NCBI GenBank assembly: GCA_041660045.1
Contig: JBAZXA010000001.1
Span: 310,001-374,000 of the forward strand
DNA: 64,000 nt
Direction of reading: 5' to 3'
Source: WM-3-3 sp041660045
GTDB taxonomy: Bacteria > Pseudomonadota > Gammaproteobacteria > Methylococcales > Methylomonadaceae
Shown here: piece after piece, positions 55,512-62,651 of the stretch
Numbering within the stretch: the stretch's first letter is position 1
How the letters are laid out: each line of letters starts with the position of its first letter
The notes under the pieces: generated by a model
The model's database searches: none
What the model saw: only the letters and a program-made list of their open reading frames with translations
What the model was told of the DNA's origin: nothing
Program-made: the position numbers and the translations under genes

Positions 55512-55537
55512 TTAGCACTCTTTTTTAAGAGTGCTAA
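55512..55537. promoter_or_regulatory. CIRCE-like HrcA operator upstream of rpoH
   Basis: TTAGCACTC and GAGTGCTAA arms match the 9-base CIRCE consensus arms perfectly, but the spacer is 8 bases instead of 9. It lies 29 bases before the rpoH start. A TTGAAC hexamer on the minus strand (55549-55554) could be the -35 of a promoter overlapped by the site. CIRCE is the HrcA repressor site of groE/dnaK operons. Confidence 0.75.
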
Positions 55538-55559
55538 AGTTTTTTAAGGTTCAAACTTA

Positions 55560-56657
55560 TTATTTAGGATTTAATTGCTTGAGTTGATAGCTTAACACTA
55601 TCCAAGCACCCAATATACCCATTAAACTTGACAAAATTAACATTAATAAAGATTCACTATAACTTAAAAATAAAATATGGAAATCACTGTCATATAAGAA
55701 AGAAAGTTTTTCGATGGGATATTTTATGAATAATAATGCAATGGCTACAATAAACCATGCCAATACCCCAGAAAAAAAACCAAACCATAAACCGGTATAT
55801 AAATAAGGCCGCCGTATAAAACTATTTGTAGCCCCAATCAATTTGATAATGCTAATTTCTTCTTGACGATTATGTAATTCCAAACGGATAGTGTTTGCTG
55901 TTATCAAAACTACCGCTAGGCCTAAAAATATACTAATCAGTAGCGCAGCTTGGCTAATCAATTCAAATAAAGTTTGCAAGCGCTTCACCCAATTCATATC
56001 AACCTGAACTTGGTCTACTTCGATAGTTTTACCTAGTTTATCTAATAAGCCGTCAATTTTTTGTGCGCTGTCCGACGCATTTTTTGGTTGGACTTGGATT
56101 ACGATAGGCAAAGGATTAGACTCAAGGGCATTAATAGCTGCGCCAAAACCACTAAAATTTTGGAATTCTTTTAACGCCTGTGCTTTGGTAATAAGCTGGA
56201 CAGCTGCAATATCTTCATTTTGTTTAATGCTTTCAACGAGTTTATTCGCCCTGCTCTCAGACACATCATCCCGCAAGAATAATGAAATTTGGTTAGTTGC
56301 TTCAAGGCTGCCAGTTAATTGCTTAAAATTTGCCACGACGATATAAAAGCCACTGGCAAAAGCTATCGCGGTAGCCAGCACAGCTATGGTCAATAATGAG
56401 GTAAAAGGTGCATCGACTAGCCTTGCTAAACTTGAAAACATGTCATGCCGGTGCAAGGCAAAATAGGCTTTTAGTTTATCTGTCCAATGGCCGCCAGCTA
56501 CACGGGTTTGAGGTAAATCATGCCGGCCAGGGTGGCTTTTATGCGTGTTAGTCGCGGTGTTATGACTAAACGCAGGCTTCTTTTTAACTTGTAATAAGTT
56601 TTTACCTCTAAAAAGAGCCGCATTAATAATGCTTTTTTTTTGCTTAATTTTCTTCAT
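55560..56657 (-). CDS. ftsX: cell-division protein FtsX
   Basis: Permease-like partner of FtsE, coupling the Z-ring to peptidoglycan hydrolase activation. After a basic N-terminal tail there is TM1 (SLLTIAVLATAIAFASGFYI), a periplasmic domain (NQISLFLRDDVSES), and three further TMs. The conserved HNRQEEISIIKLIGAT loop precedes the last pair. The start at 56657 leaves 7 bases after ftsE; an in-frame ATG at 56687 would overlap ftsE by 23 bases, and neither has a clear RBS. It is the last gene of the ftsY-E-X set. Confidence 0.92.
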   Translation of the reverse strand: MKKIKQKKSIINAALFRGKNLLQVKKKPAFSHNTATNTHKSHPGRHDLPQTRVAGGHWTDKLKAYFALHRHDMFSSLARLVDAPFTSLLTIAVLATAIAFASGFYIVVANFKQLTGSLEATNQISLFLRDDVSESRANKLVESIKQNEDIAAVQLITKAQALKEFQNFSGFGAAINALESNPLPIVIQVQPKNASDSAQKIDGLLDKLGKTIEVDQVQVDMNWVKRLQTLFELISQAALLISIFLGLAVVLITANTIRLELHNRQEEISIIKLIGATNSFIRRPYLYTGLWFGFFSGVLAWFIVAIALLFIKYPIEKLSFLYDSDFHILFLSYSESLLMLILSSLMGILGAWIVLSYQLKQLNPK

Positions 56658-56664
56658 ATTTGAA

Positions 56665-57321
56665 TCAATCTGTAGCCAGTTGACCATGTGCTAATTTTAG
56701 AACTCGGTGATTCATCTGGGTAATTAATGATATATCATGAGTTGCAATTAAAATGCTTACACCAACTTGTTGGAATTGTTCAAATAAAACCATAATTTCA
56801 GCTGACAGCTCAGGATCTAAATTACCAGTAGGTTCGTCAGCTAAAATCATTGGGGGTTTGTTAACCACAGCACGGGCAATACCAACACGTTGCTGTTCTC
56901 CGCCTGATAAAGTCAGCGGGTATTTTTTTTCTTTATCTAACAAGTTGACTTTATCTAATGCCGCTCTTACCCGACGCGCTACTTCATGATGGCCGTAGCC
57001 CGCAATAATTAACGGCAACGCGACATTGTCAAAAACAGTACGGTCTTGTAATAATTTATAATCTTGAAAAATTAAGCCGATTTTTCGGCGCAAAAAAGGG
57101 ATTTGGCTTTCTTTGGCAGTATTTAAATTATGGCCGTCCAACCAGATTTGTCCACGGTTGCAAGTTTCAATAATGGCAATAAGCTTTAGCAAGGTACTTT
57201 TTCCAGCACCTGAATGACCGGTTAAAAATGCCATTTCGCCGTAATCTAAAGTAAAACTGATTTGACGTAAAACGTCACCTGTTTCAGGATAGCGTTTACA
57301 GACATTATCAAACTTTAACAT
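56665..57321 (-). CDS. ftsE: cell-division ATP-binding protein FtsE
   Basis: A 218-residue ABC ATPase working with FtsX at the septum. Walker A is GHSGAGKSTLLK, the signature is TLSGGEQQRVGIARAV, Walker B is PMILADEPTGNLD, and the switch His is in IATHD. It starts 5 bases after the ctaA-ftsY fusion ORF and is clearly in the same transcript. This places cell-division genes directly downstream of the oxidase-assembly genes. Confidence 0.96.
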   Translation of the reverse strand: MLKFDNVCKRYPETGDVLRQISFTLDYGEMAFLTGHSGAGKSTLLKLIAIIETCNRGQIWLDGHNLNTAKESQIPFLRRKIGLIFQDYKLLQDRTVFDNVALPLIIAGYGHHEVARRVRAALDKVNLLDKEKKYPLTLSGGEQQRVGIARAVVNKPPMILADEPTGNLDPELSAEIMVLFEQFQQVGVSILIATHDISLITQMNHRVLKLAHGQLATD

Positions 57322-57326
57322 GGCAG

Positions 57327-59300
57327 TTAATCTTTAAAAAACAACGCATCTACGAAGTTTTCAGCGTTAAAATCTTGTAAATCATCGATACCTTCACCAA
57401 TACCTATATAACGGATAGGGAGATTCATTTGCTTAGCCAAAGCAAAAATCACCCCGCCTTTTGCAGTACCATCAAGTTTTGTTAATACCAAACCTGATAA
57501 AGCGACCGTTTCATTAAATAGTTTAGCTTGGGATAAGGCATTTTGTCCGGTACCTGCGTCCAAAACTAATAAGACTTCATGTGGGGCTGTTTCATCCAAC
57601 TTTCCAATAATCCGTTTAACTTTTTTTAATTCCTCCATTAAATTAGATTTGGTATGTAACCGACCCGCAGTATCCGCAATCAAGACATCTATTTTTTTAG
57701 CCTGCGCTGATTGAACTGCATCAAATATGACGGACGCAGAATCAGCACCGGTATGCTGGGCGACTACCGCTATATTATTACGTTCCCCCCAGGTTTGTAG
57801 CTGTTCCACAGCAGCCGCCCTAAAAGTATCGCCCGCCGCTAACATGACACTATGACCTTGGGCCTGTAACCTTTTTGCAAGCTTTCCGATCGTTGTGGTT
57901 TTACCAGCACCATTAACACCAACGACTAAAATAACAAAGGGCATATCTTGCTTAGGAATGACTAAGGGTTTGCTACAAGGACGTAACATCTCCAACAATT
58001 CCTGTTTTAATGCACTAGTTAAAGCATTGCTGTCGTTTTGTTGTTGGCGTGCTAAATTATTGCTTAAGCGTCTAATAATATCTGTTGTTGCTTCGATACC
58101 GACATCTGCCATTAATAGATTAGCTTCGATATCTTCAAATAAATCAGCGTTGACCGCATTTTTTCCAATTGCGATTTGGTTTAGTACACTGCCTAGGTTA
58201 TTTCGAGTATGCCTTAACTGACTTTTAAGACGTAAATATAGCGACTCAGGTGCAGGTTCAACATAAATTTCTTTTTCAGCGTCCCGCTTTGGAATGACAT
58301 TATCTGAGCTTGGAATGTTTTCAGTGGCCAAAGCCTTTGCTATTTCAGCTTTATTACTAAGCCTTGTATGTAGCGAAATAGCAATTAAAGGTAACATCAA
58401 AAGCGAGGCTACTCCGGTATGGGTAAGGCTAATCCATATCGGCATGCTGGCGACAGCACCCAAAATACCTAAGCTGAATTGCGTAACTAGTAAAATAAAT
58501 AACACCATGCCATAGCTTTTTATGGTGGTACTCTGTTTGACAAAAACTGCTTCGAGAGATACCCAAGCTAGCATCAAAAAACACAAGATAGCCATTAATC
58601 TGTGGGCAATGTGTATAGCGACCCGATTCTCATACGTTAACTTTGTGTACGTATTGAGAATGCCATTAAAGACATCAAAAGCGCCTTGATAATCAAAAGT
58701 TGGCAACCATTGTCCATTACATTGCGGAAAACCATGACAAGCGGTAGCAGCGAAATTTGTGCTTACCCAAACCCCAAGACAAATTTGGATCAGTAAAATA
58801 AACGCGCTACTCCGACTTAAAAACATTAATTTTTTTAAGGGGGGGGCTGTCGAATCTTCAAAATTTACACGAAGGTAAAGCCAGAACAATGCCCAAAAAA
58901 TTATTAACCCAAACAGCAAATGCACCGTTGTGACGATCGGTAAGTTGTGCATTTTTAAAGACCACATACCAATGATAGTTTGTAGTGTAATCAATAAAAT
59001 TATGCTTGATGACATTGTTACTGCTAGCAAGCGTTGCTGTTTTTGCCAACATGCCATAACCGCAAGCAATAAAATCAAAACACATAAGATACCGGCTAGG
59101 TAATTATGATAGGTATATTCAAATGACCCCGTTAAATAGGCATGTGTCAATTCAAAATAATTTTTATCAGATAAACTTTGTTGACCTAAACAACTCGACC
59201 AATCTGAGCAATGATCTATGCCCGATAAGCGTAAATAAGTCCCCGCCAAAATAGCTATAAAAGCTATGAATGCAGCCAAAAAAGTTATTTTTCTAAACAT
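57327..59300 (-). CDS. fused heme A synthase (CtaA) - SRP receptor (FtsY)
   Basis: One 657-codon ORF. Residues 1-312 are an eight-TM heme A synthase. Cys pairs are C31/C37 and C188/C194. Candidate haem ligands are His65 (EYTYHNYLAG), His127 (TTVHLLFG), His233 (IHIAHRLMA) and His294 (SLTHTGVASL). Residues 313-352 are a charged linker without Met. Residues 353-657 are a complete FtsY NG domain: P-loop GVNGAGKTTTIGK (461-473), DTFRAAAVEQL, DTAGRLHTKSN, TKLDGTAKGG, GEGIDDLQDF. FtsY's usual acidic A domain is absent, with CtaA in its place. Neighbours fit both halves: SURF1 and a SCO-like gene before it, ftsE-ftsX after. In the first half the usual ExxHR motif reads YxxHN. Confidence 0.9.
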   Translation of the reverse strand: MFRKITFLAAFIAFIAILAGTYLRLSGIDHCSDWSSCLGQQSLSDKNYFELTHAYLTGSFEYTYHNYLAGILCVLILLLAVMACWQKQQRLLAVTMSSSIILLITLQTIIGMWSLKMHNLPIVTTVHLLFGLIIFWALFWLYLRVNFEDSTAPPLKKLMFLSRSSAFILLIQICLGVWVSTNFAATACHGFPQCNGQWLPTFDYQGAFDVFNGILNTYTKLTYENRVAIHIAHRLMAILCFLMLAWVSLEAVFVKQSTTIKSYGMVLFILLVTQFSLGILGAVASMPIWISLTHTGVASLLMLPLIAISLHTRLSNKAEIAKALATENIPSSDNVIPKRDAEKEIYVEPAPESLYLRLKSQLRHTRNNLGSVLNQIAIGKNAVNADLFEDIEANLLMADVGIEATTDIIRRLSNNLARQQQNDSNALTSALKQELLEMLRPCSKPLVIPKQDMPFVILVVGVNGAGKTTTIGKLAKRLQAQGHSVMLAAGDTFRAAAVEQLQTWGERNNIAVVAQHTGADSASVIFDAVQSAQAKKIDVLIADTAGRLHTKSNLMEELKKVKRIIGKLDETAPHEVLLVLDAGTGQNALSQAKLFNETVALSGLVLTKLDGTAKGGVIFALAKQMNLPIRYIGIGEGIDDLQDFNAENFVDALFFKD

Positions 59301-59308
59301 TTTTCTAG

Positions 59309-59902
59309 TTAACCAATCTGAGAAATTTTTAAAAGATGCATTAAATCATTTTTGGCTTTATAAGGATCAAACCCAGGTTCGTACTGCATCATAATGTTGC
59401 CTAATGGATCAATAAAAAAAATCATTCCGTCAGGTATATCGCCATGGCGAATTTTATGTAACTTATCAATTAAATTAAGGCTTGGTTTTATCTTTAATAA
59501 GCGCGTATCGTCCTCCCACCAGGTGTTAGCCAGCTCAGACCCTACCGGTTGTAAAACGATGGCAATGCGGCGGGCTCGAGTCAGCTCCTTACTTAACATA
59601 AGCTGCAATTGTTTGGATTTATGCAGCGCCTCTTGGCAAATTGCATTGCAATTGTCTTGCGGTATAACGTTGACAATTAACCAGTGGCCTTTAAGCTCAT
59701 TAAGATTTTTGTCAGAAAAATCATCAAAGCCTTGGTAATCTTCATGCGTCGTTACAATCGGCGGCAATATTAACTCGCCATTATTTGTCCTACCGGTAAC
59801 ATACATCGGATTTTCTTTTAGTAGCCAAGCTATCATAAAAGGCACGATGGTCATGGCAAAAATAATAATAATTAAACGCCTGTTTTTTTGTTGTTGATTC
59901 AT
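59309..59902 (-). CDS. SCO-like thioredoxin-fold membrane protein of the cta cluster
   Basis: A 197-residue protein with an N-terminal TM (RLIIIIFAMTIVPFMIAWLL) and a periplasmic thioredoxin-like domain. The domain has NVIPQDNCNAICQEALHKSK (a Cys-x3-Cys pair as in SCO proteins) and FIDPLGNIMMQYEPG. It corresponds to the hypothetical gene between SURF1 and ctaA in Pseudomonas-type cta clusters, and probably assists oxidase copper or haem assembly. Its ATG overlaps the SURF1 stop (ATGA). It ends 8 bases before the CtaA-FtsY ORF. Confidence 0.82.
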   Translation of the reverse strand: MNQQQKNRRLIIIIFAMTIVPFMIAWLLKENPMYVTGRTNNGELILPPIVTTHEDYQGFDDFSDKNLNELKGHWLIVNVIPQDNCNAICQEALHKSKQLQLMLSKELTRARRIAIVLQPVGSELANTWWEDDTRLLKIKPSLNLIDKLHKIRHGDIPDGMIFFIDPLGNIMMQYEPGFDPYKAKNDLMHLLKISQIG

Positions 59903-60630
59903 TGTTTTTTGGTGTTCAATACCAAGAAAATTATTGTGAGTGTTAATGCTAAGCCAAACCACTGTATAGCATAGGCTAAATGTTGCTCTGGCGACATAAT
60001 CCGAGACTTAAGCCATACCCGTTTAAATCCATTTGGCAGTTCTGGATCCAATTCCAATTGGTATTGGAATAGGGTGTAACCTAATTTTTTCGATAAAATC
60101 CCGGTATTAACCACTTGAACGACTGATGGCCAGTTATCCGTAGGAATTTCTACATTGGCTAATTTCATCCCGACACTCGGAAAACTATTAATGCGGCCGG
60201 AAATTGATTGATTTAGATTAACCATCCCTATTTCTGGCAGTTTTGTACGGTCAAGGTTTAGTGGCAGCCAACCACGGTTAACTAAAATGGCAATATTTAG
60301 CCCTTCGATTATAAAGGGGGTCAAAACAAAATATCCCGCTTTTGCATCACTAATTTGATTATCCAAAAAAAATTGATGGGCTTGATCGTAATGCCCTTCT
60401 AAAGTAATGGTTTTATATTTTAGATCCGTTAAGTTTTCCGTTAGAAGCTCAGATAAATCCAAGGATTTGGAATTGCTACGTTGAGTTTCTATATCTAGAA
60501 ATACGCGTTTTTGTTCAGATCTTGCCAATTGCCAATTGCCTAAGCCAAGCAAAACAACCAACACAAAAACATATGCAAGCATTATTGCAGGCTTGATAAT
60601 CACGACATATCGTCCCAGATTAAGCTTCAT
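59899..60630 (-). CDS. SURF1 family cytochrome oxidase assembly protein
   Basis: A 243-residue protein with N-terminal TM (IMLAYVFVLVVLLGLGNWQL), the GNWQLAR segment typical of SURF1, and a periplasmic domain. The domain includes VLTPFIIEGLNIAILVNRGW (the family's VNRGW signature), and a C-terminal TM follows HLAYAIQWFGLAL. SURF1 proteins help insert haem a into oxidase subunit I. It is divergent from the DUF2909 gene. Confidence 0.92.
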   Translation of the reverse strand: MKLNLGRYVVIIKPAIMLAYVFVLVVLLGLGNWQLARSEQKRVFLDIETQRSNSKSLDLSELLTENLTDLKYKTITLEGHYDQAHQFFLDNQISDAKAGYFVLTPFIIEGLNIAILVNRGWLPLNLDRTKLPEIGMVNLNQSISGRINSFPSVGMKLANVEIPTDNWPSVVQVVNTGILSKKLGYTLFQYQLELDPELPNGFKRVWLKSRIMSPEQHLAYAIQWFGLALTLTIIFLVLNTKKQ

Positions 60631-60707
60631 AGGTAAAATTTAACTATTGGCATTTGATTTGGGATGGTCGAGAATACGAATTACATTACTCATTTAAAAT
60701 TAAATAC

Positions 60708-60962
60708 ATGATTAAAATTCTCGTAATTATCGCATTTATCATAATAATAGGTAGCCTGGGTTCAGCTTTGTTGTATCTGATCACAAACAAAGCTAAAGAC
60801 CCCTCACCTAAAATAGTAAAGGCACTTACTTTTAGAATTACCTTGTCAGTAATCTTATTTGTTTTTGTGTTTATTGCTATAGCCTTAGGTTGGATTCAAC
60901 CCCATGGCATCGGATCTAAGCTGCATATGAAAGTGCCTAGTACAGTTGAGCATAATAATTGA
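60708..60962 (+). CDS. DUF2909 twin-TM protein
   Basis: An 84-residue protein with two TM helices (about 3-25 and 46-66). The loop carries KAKDPSPKIVKALTFRITLS, and the C-terminus includes LGWIQPHGI. The family is found beside SURF1 and ctaE in proteobacterial oxidase clusters, often on the opposite strand as here. Function is unknown. The start at 60708 is chosen so that the N-terminus runs straight into TM1; a longer frame from 60654 lacks support. Confidence 0.8.
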   Translation: MIKILVIIAFIIIIGSLGSALLYLITNKAKDPSPKIVKALTFRITLSVILFVFVFIAIALGWIQPHGIGSKLHMKVPSTVEHNN

Positions 60963-60994
60963 TTTGCCCAGCGGATAGCACTGATTTGACAAAA

Positions 60995-61032
60995 AAGCGC
61001 TGTTTACTTATGCCATAAACAACGCTTCTTTT
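60995..61032. terminator. bidirectional terminator between the DUF2909 gene and ctaE
   Basis: 12-bp arms AAGCGCTGTTTA / TAAACAACGCTT with one mismatch and a 9-base loop. TTCTTTT follows on the plus strand and TTTTTT on the minus strand. It lies between convergent genes and probably ends the ctaC-D-G-E transcript. Confidence 0.8.
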
Positions 61033-61038
61033 AAAAAT

Positions 61039-61902
61039 TTACATCAAATAAACAAACACGAACAAACCTAACCAGACCACATCGACAAAATGCCAATACC
61101 AAGCGGCTGCTTCAAAAGCAAAATGGTTTTCTGGCTTAAAGTGGCCTTTCCAACTACGGAACAAGACTACAGATAAAATAATAGCGCCAACACAAACATG
61201 AAAACCATGGAAACCAGTCAACATAAAAAAAGTTGAGCCATAAATACCAGAACCCAAGGTTAACCCCATTTCTGTATATGCTTCATGATATTCAAAGGCT
61301 TGGAAGGAAACAAAAAGAAACCCTAAAGCGACTGTTGCGATGAGGCCTTTAATAAGTTGCTCACGGTTGTTTGCTAATAAGCCATGATGTGCCCAAGTAC
61401 AAGTAACACCGCTAGTTAAAAGAATTAATGTATTAAGAAATGGCAACCCCCAAGCTCCCATAGGCTCGAATTCACCACCCACATGACCGGGGCCATTAGT
61501 TGGCCAGATTGCTTCATAAGCTGGCCATAGTAACTCTTTAGTGGCTGCCCCAGTGCCTTCACCACCTAACCAGGGCACAGATAAGTTACGTGTGTACCAT
61601 AAAGTACCGAAAAATACCGCAAAAAACATGATTTCTGAAAATATAAACCACATCATGCCCATGCGATATGAAATCCCAACTTGGGAATTATACATACCTG
61701 ATTCACTTTCTACGGCTTGTAAAGTAAACCAACCCGTCAACATAATAAGAAAAATGACGAATCCCATGATCATCATTATGCTGCCTATCGACGAGCCGTT
61801 TAAGTAATTTGCAAAGCCCGCCAATAGTAAAACCAGGCCTAAGGTGCCAATTACCGGCCAAGTCGCTTTACTTGGAATGTAATAACTGTCATTTGTGGAC
61901 AT
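61039..61902 (-). CDS. ctaE: cytochrome c oxidase subunit III
   Basis: A 287-residue subunit III with seven predicted TM helices. Typical segments are MMWFIFSEIMFFAVFFGTLW, TLILLTSGVTCTWAHHGLL, FHGFHVCVGAIIL and the C-terminal WYWHFVDVVWLGLFVFVYL. It belongs to the aa3-type oxidase of the inner membrane. It follows ctaG after 16 bases and ends at the bidirectional terminator. Confidence 0.96.
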   Translation of the reverse strand: MSTNDSYYIPSKATWPVIGTLGLVLLLAGFANYLNGSSIGSIMMIMGFVIFLIMLTGWFTLQAVESESGMYNSQVGISYRMGMMWFIFSEIMFFAVFFGTLWYTRNLSVPWLGGEGTGAATKELLWPAYEAIWPTNGPGHVGGEFEPMGAWGLPFLNTLILLTSGVTCTWAHHGLLANNREQLIKGLIATVALGFLFVSFQAFEYHEAYTEMGLTLGSGIYGSTFFMLTGFHGFHVCVGAIILSVVLFRSWKGHFKPENHFAFEAAAWYWHFVDVVWLGLFVFVYLM

Positions 61903-61918
61903 ACGTTCTTCCTCTAAA

Positions 61919-62455
61919 TTATTTCACTGATCGCTCAGTATTATCAAAAAATGTGTAAGCTAAGGTTATGGTTTTATATTTTTGCGGTAAATCTGGTACG
62001 ACAACAAAACGAACCGGCATGGTTTTACCCTCGTGGGCTTTAAATTTTTGTTCAGTAAAACAAAAACATTCCGTTTTTTTAAAAAATTCAGCAGCGGCAC
62101 CTGGTGAAATACTAGGAATCGCTTGTGCTACCATATCCCTATCTGTTGTATTTTCGGCGTAAAAATTAACCGTGTAGTACTGGCCTGGAAAAACTTTTAA
62201 GGTTTTCGTTTCTGGCCGAAATAACATTTGTGTAGCAACGTTTACGGAAGCAATAAATTCAATTTGAATTTCCCTATTCTTATCAATTTGATAATTAACT
62301 TCCTTAACAGCACCATTTTCAGTTTTGCCATTTAGGCCGGTGATATCACATAAGACATCATATAGCGGTACTAAAGCATAACCAAAGCCAAACATACCGA
62401 TAGCAACAAAAACCAAAATCCGAATAAGTTTTTGGTTAGATTTATCGTTATTCAT
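61919..62455 (-). CDS. ctaG: cytochrome c oxidase copper-assembly protein CtaG/Cox11
   Basis: A 178-residue Cox11 homologue that delivers copper to the CuB site of subunit I. One N-terminal TM (LIRILVFVAIGMFGFGYALV) is followed by the conserved PLYDVLCDITGLNGK. The copper-binding Cys pair is in KKTECFCFTEQ. Start at ATG 62455, 2 bases after the stop of the small upstream ORF. Confidence 0.95.
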   Translation of the reverse strand: MNNDKSNQKLIRILVFVAIGMFGFGYALVPLYDVLCDITGLNGKTENGAVKEVNYQIDKNREIQIEFIASVNVATQMLFRPETKTLKVFPGQYYTVNFYAENTTDRDMVAQAIPSISPGAAAEFFKKTECFCFTEQKFKAHEGKTMPVRFVVVPDLPQKYKTITLAYTFFDNTERSVK

Positions 62456-62457
62456 TG

Positions 62458-62556
62458 TTATTGGGATAGCGCCTTAATCACAGCAAAAACGTAAATAGTT
62501 CCGGCAATTATCACTAAGATAATTGCCGTTAATATATTCTTTTTTTTAACGTCCAT
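62458..62556 (-). CDS. 32-residue single-TM peptide of the oxidase operon
   Basis: A short ORF between ctaD and ctaG encoding a basic N-terminus (MDVKKKN) and one TM helix (ILTAIILVIIAGTIYVFAVI). Position and shape match the small assembly protein found between ctaD and ctaG in many proteobacteria. AGGA lies about 13 bases upstream of the ATG. The 2-base gap to ctaG suggests coupled translation. It is too short for most gene finders. Confidence 0.7.
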   Translation of the reverse strand: MDVKKKNILTAIILVIIAGTIYVFAVIKALSQ

Positions 62557-62651
62557 TAAATAAGGATGTCCTCAAAATTACTAAAACACTTTAAGTTTTC
62601 AACAATTACTAGTTGACTGCCTACTGAAAAGTAGGCAGTTTAAGTTTCTAG

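Noticed and set aside
55512..55540. Hairpin between ftsX and rpoH considered as a terminator for ftsX
   Set aside because: On the minus strand it is followed by ATTTACC rather than a T-run, and the arms match the CIRCE consensus exactly.
58223..58364. Separate start codon for ftsY inside the CtaA-FtsY linker
   Set aside because: No ATG occurs in the linker and no Shine-Dalgarno-like stretch precedes a plausible GTG or TTG; a weak internal start cannot be excluded without data.
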